Source: Deltaproteobacteria bacterium
Lineage (GTDB): Bacteria > Myxococcota_A > Polyangia > JAAYKL01
DNA: 63,379 nucleotides
NCBI GenBank assembly: GCA_028713995.1
Contig: JAQTNF010000011.1
Location: 1 to 63,379, forward strand
Reading direction: 5' to 3'
Both the position numbers and the translations under genes were made by a program. Below the pieces are notes generated by a model. That model did no database searches and was not told the origin of the DNA. It saw only the letters and a program-made list of their open reading frames with translations. Positions 59,538-63,379 of the stretch are shown here, one piece after another. The first letter of the stretch is position 1. The number at the start of each line of letters is the position of its first letter.

Positions 59538-61634
59538 CTATCGGATATTCTTCACATGCGACCGCCGCAGGCCGCGGCCGGCGAGAAAGGTCTCGGCGAG
59601 GAGCAGGAGCGCGACCGCGAGGAGCAGGAAGGGCCAGGTGGGCAGCACGCCCTCGGCCATGGCCAGGGCCACGGGCCGGGCCTCCTGCCCGGGCAGAGAA
59701 TCGAGCCTGGCGAGGTCGGACTCGGCCGGGTCGGTCTCCACCGCGAACTCGGCGCCCAGGAGCTCCTTGAGGCCGCCGAACCCCGGGATCTCGGCCCACA
59801 CGCGGTAGTTGCCGGGCGTGAGCGTGCCCGCGAACGGGATGCGCGACCTGCCGAGGAGCTCGTTGGCCGGGAATGTCCGGTCCTGCCCGTCCGGCCCCTG
59901 GACGAGCAGCCGCCGCATGCCCTCGGTCACCTCGAGCGGCACGGTGTCGCCCACGGCGAAGCGGCGCGGGCCCTGCGGATCGTCGAGCCTGCCGGCCAGG
60001 TGCCGGGCCGCGCGCTGGACGAGCGGCAGGAACCCGGGCCGGATGGGCAGGTCGGTCGAGTCGCGGTCCACGGTCGTGCAAAGGAACATGACCGCGCCGG
60101 CACCGGCCTTGCGCTCCATGAGCAAAGGCACGCCGCCGCCGAGCTCGATGAGGGTCGAGAGGTCGGCCGAGGGATCGGGCTCCACGAGCAGGTGGCTGTA
60201 AACGCGGGCACCCTCGAGGCCGGTGGCGCCGTCGCCGAACGGCTGGAACACGGGGTGGCCGCGGTTGACGGCCGCGATGCGGAACGCGGCTTTCGGGCCC
60301 CGCGCCTCGCGCACGGACCTCACGCGGGCGGGCAGGATCGGATCGAGCGGCGTCAGGTTCTGCGTGGCCTTGCCCGCGGAGACGAACAGCCCGCCCCCGG
60401 CCTTCACGTACTCCGAGAGGCGCCCGGCCAGATCGCCCTTCAAATCGTTCACGCCCGCGAGGAACACCACGTCGTTGCCCGCGAGCGGCGCCGTGGCCGC
60501 GGTCTCGGTGTCCACCACGAGCGGGGTGATGGGCACCTCCCCGGGGACCGGCGTGGCGAGCGCCTGGACCAGGTAGAACGCCTCGTCCCTGTACGAGCCG
60601 GGCCGATAGTCGCCGTCGATGACGAGCGCCGTGATCGAGCGGCGGATCATGGCCGAGAAGCTGCGCGCGTCGTCCTCGGCGAGCCGGTCGGGCCGGATGC
60701 GGACCACCCCCCGGTGCATGCCGTCGGTCTCGAACCGGTGGTGGAAGCGCTTGGTGGCCGACGACCTCGCCGGCACGTCGAGCGAGCCGCGCGCGGACTC
60801 CTCGCCGTCGACCTCCAGGATCACCTCGGCGGCGCGCAAGGGGCTTGGCGAGTGGTTCGCCACGCGCGCCTCGATCGTCACGTCGCGCGGGCCGCTGTCC
60901 GGGGCGGGGCGCACGTCGATGCGGTCGACGGCCGCGTTGTCGCGGGGCGCGTCGGGCGCGGCGTCCACGATCCGCAGGGCGATCTGGGCGCCCTTGCGCC
61001 ACGGAACCGCGCCCCGGCTCCAGCCGCTCTTCGCGAGATCCGAGATGAGCACGATCTCGCGCTGCGGCAGCGGGCAATCGTCGAGCATCCGGGATGCGAC
61101 CTCGAGCGCCCCGGTCGTGTCGCCGCTGCGGTCGCCCACGCGCGTACCGGCGAGAAGCCGTCCGACCCAGTCCCTGTTGAACTCGACCTCACCGAGCGGC
61201 GCGCGCACCGGACGCCCGGTCAGCACGAGGCCCGCCGCGTCGCCCGGCCGCAGGCGCCCGATCTCCACCCGCGCCAGCTCAGCGGCTCGGTCGAACACGG
61301 TGCGGCCGTCCTGCGTCTTCATGCGCATGCTCATGGAGTCGTCGAGCACGACCACGAGCGCGAGCGGGAGGCCCGTGCGCAGCCCGCCCAGGCGGCTCAC
61401 CTTGAGGCCCGGCCTCGCCGCGGCGAGCACCACTGCCGCGATTGCAAGCATGCGGATGAGGAGCAGGGCGATGCGCTCGGCCTTGCGGCTCGCCCGGCGC
61501 CTGCCCACGACGTCCGCCAGGATCGCGACGGCCGGGAAGGGGATACGTTTGAGCTCGCGCCTGCGCAGGTGGAACCAGAGCGGGACGAGGGCGAGAACGA
61601 GTCCGGCCAGCATCCACGGCGCCCCGAACGTCAT
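59538..61634 (-). CDS. BatA-type membrane protein with VWA-like and amidotransferase-like domains
   Basis: 698 residues. Starts MTFGAPWMLAGLVLALVPLWFHL (BatA N-terminal, PF07584 type) and has a second span at about 55-75. A VWA-like domain (about 80-250) begins VVVLDDSMSMRM, keeping D-x-S-x-S. A long periplasmic/cytoplasmic region follows, including an amidotransferase-like part (LVIDGDYRPGSYRDEAFYLVQAL, DVVFLAGVND, VKAGGGLFVSAG). It ends in one span (WPFLLLAVALLLLAETFL). Its ATG overlaps the DUF58 stop by four bases (ATGA). Such proteins assist stress tolerance or MoxR-type complexes, but no MoxR is seen in the window. Confidence 0.75.
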   Translation of the reverse strand: MTFGAPWMLAGLVLALVPLWFHLRRRELKRIPFPAVAILADVVGRRRASRKAERIALLLIRMLAIAAVVLAAARPGLKVSRLGGLRTGLPLALVVVLDDSMSMRMKTQDGRTVFDRAAELARVEIGRLRPGDAAGLVLTGRPVRAPLGEVEFNRDWVGRLLAGTRVGDRSGDTTGALEVASRMLDDCPLPQREIVLISDLAKSGWSRGAVPWRKGAQIALRIVDAAPDAPRDNAAVDRIDVRPAPDSGPRDVTIEARVANHSPSPLRAAEVILEVDGEESARGSLDVPARSSATKRFHHRFETDGMHRGVVRIRPDRLAEDDARSFSAMIRRSITALVIDGDYRPGSYRDEAFYLVQALATPVPGEVPITPLVVDTETAATAPLAGNDVVFLAGVNDLKGDLAGRLSEYVKAGGGLFVSAGKATQNLTPLDPILPARVRSVREARGPKAAFRIAAVNRGHPVFQPFGDGATGLEGARVYSHLLVEPDPSADLSTLIELGGGVPLLMERKAGAGAVMFLCTTVDRDSTDLPIRPGFLPLVQRAARHLAGRLDDPQGPRRFAVGDTVPLEVTEGMRRLLVQGPDGQDRTFPANELLGRSRIPFAGTLTPGNYRVWAEIPGFGGLKELLGAEFAVETDPAESDLARLDSLPGQEARPVALAMAEGVLPTWPFLLLAVALLLLAETFLAGRGLRRSHVKNIR

Positions 61635-62557
61635 CGCGGCCTCACGAGGCGCCGCCTGCGGGCCGCGAAGTCGTGGAGCACGCGCTCGACCGGGACGTCC
61701 GTGGGCGCCGGGACCAGATCGATGCCCGCCTCGCTGCACACGCGGCGCCAGCGCTCGCGAACCTCCCCGACCCGCCGGCGGTACTCCCCTCGGATGACGG
61801 CCGGATCGACCTCGACCTCGCCCTCGCCTTCGAGCCCGGCGAACACGGAGGGCTCCTTGAACGGCAGGTCGATCTCGTCGGGATCGAGCACGTGGAAGAC
61901 CACGACGTCGTGCCCCCTCGCCGCGAGCCGTCCGAGCGCCACCTCGACCTCACGGCCCGCGCTCCACAGGTCGCTCGCGAGCACGATCATGGCCCTTCGC
62001 CCGGCCGCGTCCGCGGCCCGCCGGATGACCTCCGCGTAGCTTGTGCCCGGGGCGGCGGACGCCTCGATCCCGGCCAGGCGGGTCATGAGCGACGCCAGGT
62101 GATCGGGCCTGTGGCGCGCCGGGACGAACGTCCCGGGCCCGGACGAGAACGTGAGGAAGCCGGCCGCGTCGCCCTGGCGGACGAGGATGTGGGCCATGGC
62201 CGCGAGCAGCACCACGGCGGAGGCGAGCTTGCCCTCGTGAGCGCGCGAGCCCCGGTACCCCATGGACGCGGAACAGTCGAGGAGCATGAGGCAGCGCAGC
62301 GTGACCTCGCGCTGGTGCTGCTTGACGAAATATCGATCCGTGCGGGCGAGCGCCTTCCAGTCCACGTGGCGGATGTCGTCCCCGGGGGAGTACTTCTTGT
62401 GCTCCGCGAACTCCACCGAGGAGCCCCGGTGCGGCGACGGATGGGCCCCGCCCGGCAGCCCCTCGACCACCCGGCGCACGCGGATCCGCAGGGCCGAGAC
62501 GGCCTCCAGCGTGGACGGGTCGACGGGCCAGCGGGAACGATCGCCAGGCGTGCTCAT
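61631..62557 (-). CDS. DUF58 domain protein
   Basis: 308 residues. The DUF58 signature is visible: SVEFAEHKKYSPGDDIRHVDWKALARTDRYFVKQHQREVTLRCLMLLDCSASMGY (read as several adjoining motifs). It includes YxPGDDxRxxDW and the VWA-like LDCSASM. It is the usual partner of MoxR AAA ATPases and BatA proteins, thought to act in assembly of metal or cofactor proteins or the envelope. Overlaps the next gene by four bases and its start overlaps a 33-residue gene. Confidence 0.88.
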   Translation of the reverse strand: MSTPGDRSRWPVDPSTLEAVSALRIRVRRVVEGLPGGAHPSPHRGSSVEFAEHKKYSPGDDIRHVDWKALARTDRYFVKQHQREVTLRCLMLLDCSASMGYRGSRAHEGKLASAVVLLAAMAHILVRQGDAAGFLTFSSGPGTFVPARHRPDHLASLMTRLAGIEASAAPGTSYAEVIRRAADAAGRRAMIVLASDLWSAGREVEVALGRLAARGHDVVVFHVLDPDEIDLPFKEPSVFAGLEGEGEVEVDPAVIRGEYRRRVGEVRERWRRVCSEAGIDLVPAPTDVPVERVLHDFAARRRRLVRPR

Positions 62558-62655
62558 CTGGTCGTGGTTTCGAAGCTCGTGACGAGCCGGTGACGCAGCA
62601 CGGCCGGCGCGAGCGCAAGGGACGCCAGGAGAACGATGATGATCAAGGCACGCAT
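62554..62655 (-). CDS. 33-residue single-span membrane peptide
   Basis: ATG 62655 to TGA 62554. MRALIIIVLLASLALAPAVLR then a short polar tail ending TTTR. The stop overlaps the DUF58 ATG (ATGA), as in coupled genes. GAGCGTCAC lies before the start (a weak GGAG). It may be a genuine small membrane protein, or a start region of the operon that only serves coupling. Confidence 0.4.
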   Translation of the reverse strand: MRALIIIVLLASLALAPAVLRHRLVTSFETTTR

Positions 62656-62674
62656 GTGACGCTCCGTCACGGAA

Positions 62675-63379
62675 TCATTTTCCAGTTCGAACGCACAACA
62701 CGTTTCGGTAATAGTATTGATAGTTGCTCATCGAGCCGGAAACTTCGTCCACATACCAGAATCCCGTGGAAGACCATGCGTCTCCGCCTTCCAGGGCAGG
62801 GAAAAGATCCGGATCGAAAGCGGGATCGAACCGCCTATCATCCACGATGCTCATCAGCTCCTTGATGTTCGGCAGCCGCCAGTCCGCATGCCCGTGATAC
62901 TTGAGCCCGTCGCAGTAATACACCGCGTCCTCCCAGACCATGGACACGGCCGCCCCTGTCCCGCACGACGGTCCTGTCAACCCCGCGGGGCACCCCTGCC
63001 ACACGAGCTTCGTGATCTTGTCGGTTACCACCGGCTCGTCGTCCGTCGTCCGCTCGAACGCGTCGTGCCCCACGTCCGGCGGAAGCCGGTAGTGCGCACC
63101 CGGCACGTTGCACCCCGCGTCGCCGCACCCGGGCGACACGCACCTCTCGTCCACGCACACGTCGTACTTGCGGTCCGGGTCGGTCACGAGCGTGCAGTGC
63201 GTCATGTCCGGAAACCCCGCGCACGATGCGCCCGCGTCCAGGGACGCGTCCCATCCCGCGTCCTCGCCCGCGTCCCGCACCGTGTCCGTCTCGATGTCGG
63301 CGTCGGCGTCGCCCGAGCTCTGCGTGACCGTCTCGCTCTCCGAAGCCGTATCGCCCGCGTCCGGCGAGGCGTCCGCGCC
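62675..63379 (-). CDS. DUF1566 (Lcl-type) lipoprotein, cut by window edge
   Basis: The frame is open to the window end; the first part (signal peptide) is outside. Visible: Asp/Ala/Ser/Gly linker (DAGEDAGWDASLDAGASC and before), a Cys-rich bit (CAGFPDMTHC, CVSPGCGDAGC) and then a DUF1566/Lcl domain from about the middle: TDKITKLVWQGC, VWEDAVYYCDGL, WRLPNIKELMSIVD and AWSSTGFWYVDE. This domain is C-type-lectin-like and common in deltaproteobacterial surface proteins. An in-frame GTG exists at 63280 but is not the true start. Confidence 0.75.
   Translation of the reverse strand, partial: GADASPDAGDTASESETVTQSSGDADADIETDTVRDAGEDAGWDASLDAGASCAGFPDMTHCTLVTDPDRKYDVCVDERCVSPGCGDAGCNVPGAHYRLPPDVGHDAFERTTDDEPVVTDKITKLVWQGCPAGLTGPSCGTGAAVSMVWEDAVYYCDGLKYHGHADWRLPNIKELMSIVDDRRFDPAFDPDLFPALEGGDAWSSTGFWYVDEVSGSMSNYQYYYRNVLCVRTGK

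Noticed and set aside
1-63379. tRNA, rRNA and other structured RNA genes.
   Set aside because: I found no cloverleaf, rRNA-like segment or clear riboswitch by reading. A covariance search would be needed to exclude small RNAs.

Overview
The window looks like chromosomal DNA of a Gram-negative, high-GC deltaproteobacterial lineage, most likely Myxococcota. The reasons are the many lipoproteins with Asp/Ser/Thr/Gly-rich linkers after the lipobox, Ca-loop and VWA surface lipoproteins, MYXO-CTERM-like CxC tails, a multihaem cytochrome with an outer-membrane barrel, and an HMG-CoA reductase of the mevalonate pathway. This is inference from gene content; no rRNA or tRNA gene is present to confirm it. 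Most genes use G/C at third positions. The region 13.4-16.2 kb is clearly AT-richer and looks acquired.

Layout. 0-6 kb: a truncated lipoprotein, a Tiki/ChaN-like lipoprotein, TcdA (tRNA ct6A cyclase) with a 58-residue lipoprotein, a polytopic membrane protein, a DUF2330 remnant and a predicted barrel. 5.9-11 kb: a redox block on the plus strand with a YbjN-like protein, an outer-membrane barrel, a 13-haem cytochrome, an 84-residue protein, a mono-haem lipoprotein and a DsbA-type lipoprotein. Several of these genes overlap. 11-21.4 kb: a surface-glycan region with a processive GT2 synthase, three polytopic GT-C-like proteins (two AT-rich) and rmlB-rmlA-wecE for dTDP-4-amino-4,6-dideoxygalactose. 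21.4-28.2 kb: Tag glycosylase, an NlpC/P60 plus PPC-repeat secreted protein with its lipoprotein partner, a B12-radical SAM protein, a Cys-Cys repeat lipoprotein and a YrdC/YciO-type t6A enzyme. 28.3-36.5 kb: a membrane-fused spermidine-synthase-like protein, a SemiSWEET, three lipoproteins (one YfbK-like VWA), an aminotransferase and TatA.

36.6-54.8 kb: an HSH transposase-like gene, class II HMG-CoA reductase, a zinc-ribbon DUF3426 protein, ComF, RsmB, glycerate 2-kinase, a molybdenum cofactor operon moeA-moaA-moaC-(MOSC+MogA), threonine aldolase, an AhpD-like protein, an M14 carboxypeptidase, a nucleotidyltransferase pair, a deoxyhypusine-synthase-like protein and dihydroorotase. 54.8-63.4 kb: two tandem VWA lipoprotein paralogues (one broken by a roughly 595-bp deletion), a 39-bp triple repeat, an IS200-type transposase between inverted hairpin repeats, a DUF58/BatA-type operon preceded by a 33-residue membrane peptide, and a DUF1566 lipoprotein cut by the window end.

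The best candidates for something little described are the 13-haem/barrel/YbjN/DsbA redox block, the IS200-type gene with its inverted hairpin ends and adjoining repeats, and the NlpC-PPC/lipoprotein pair.
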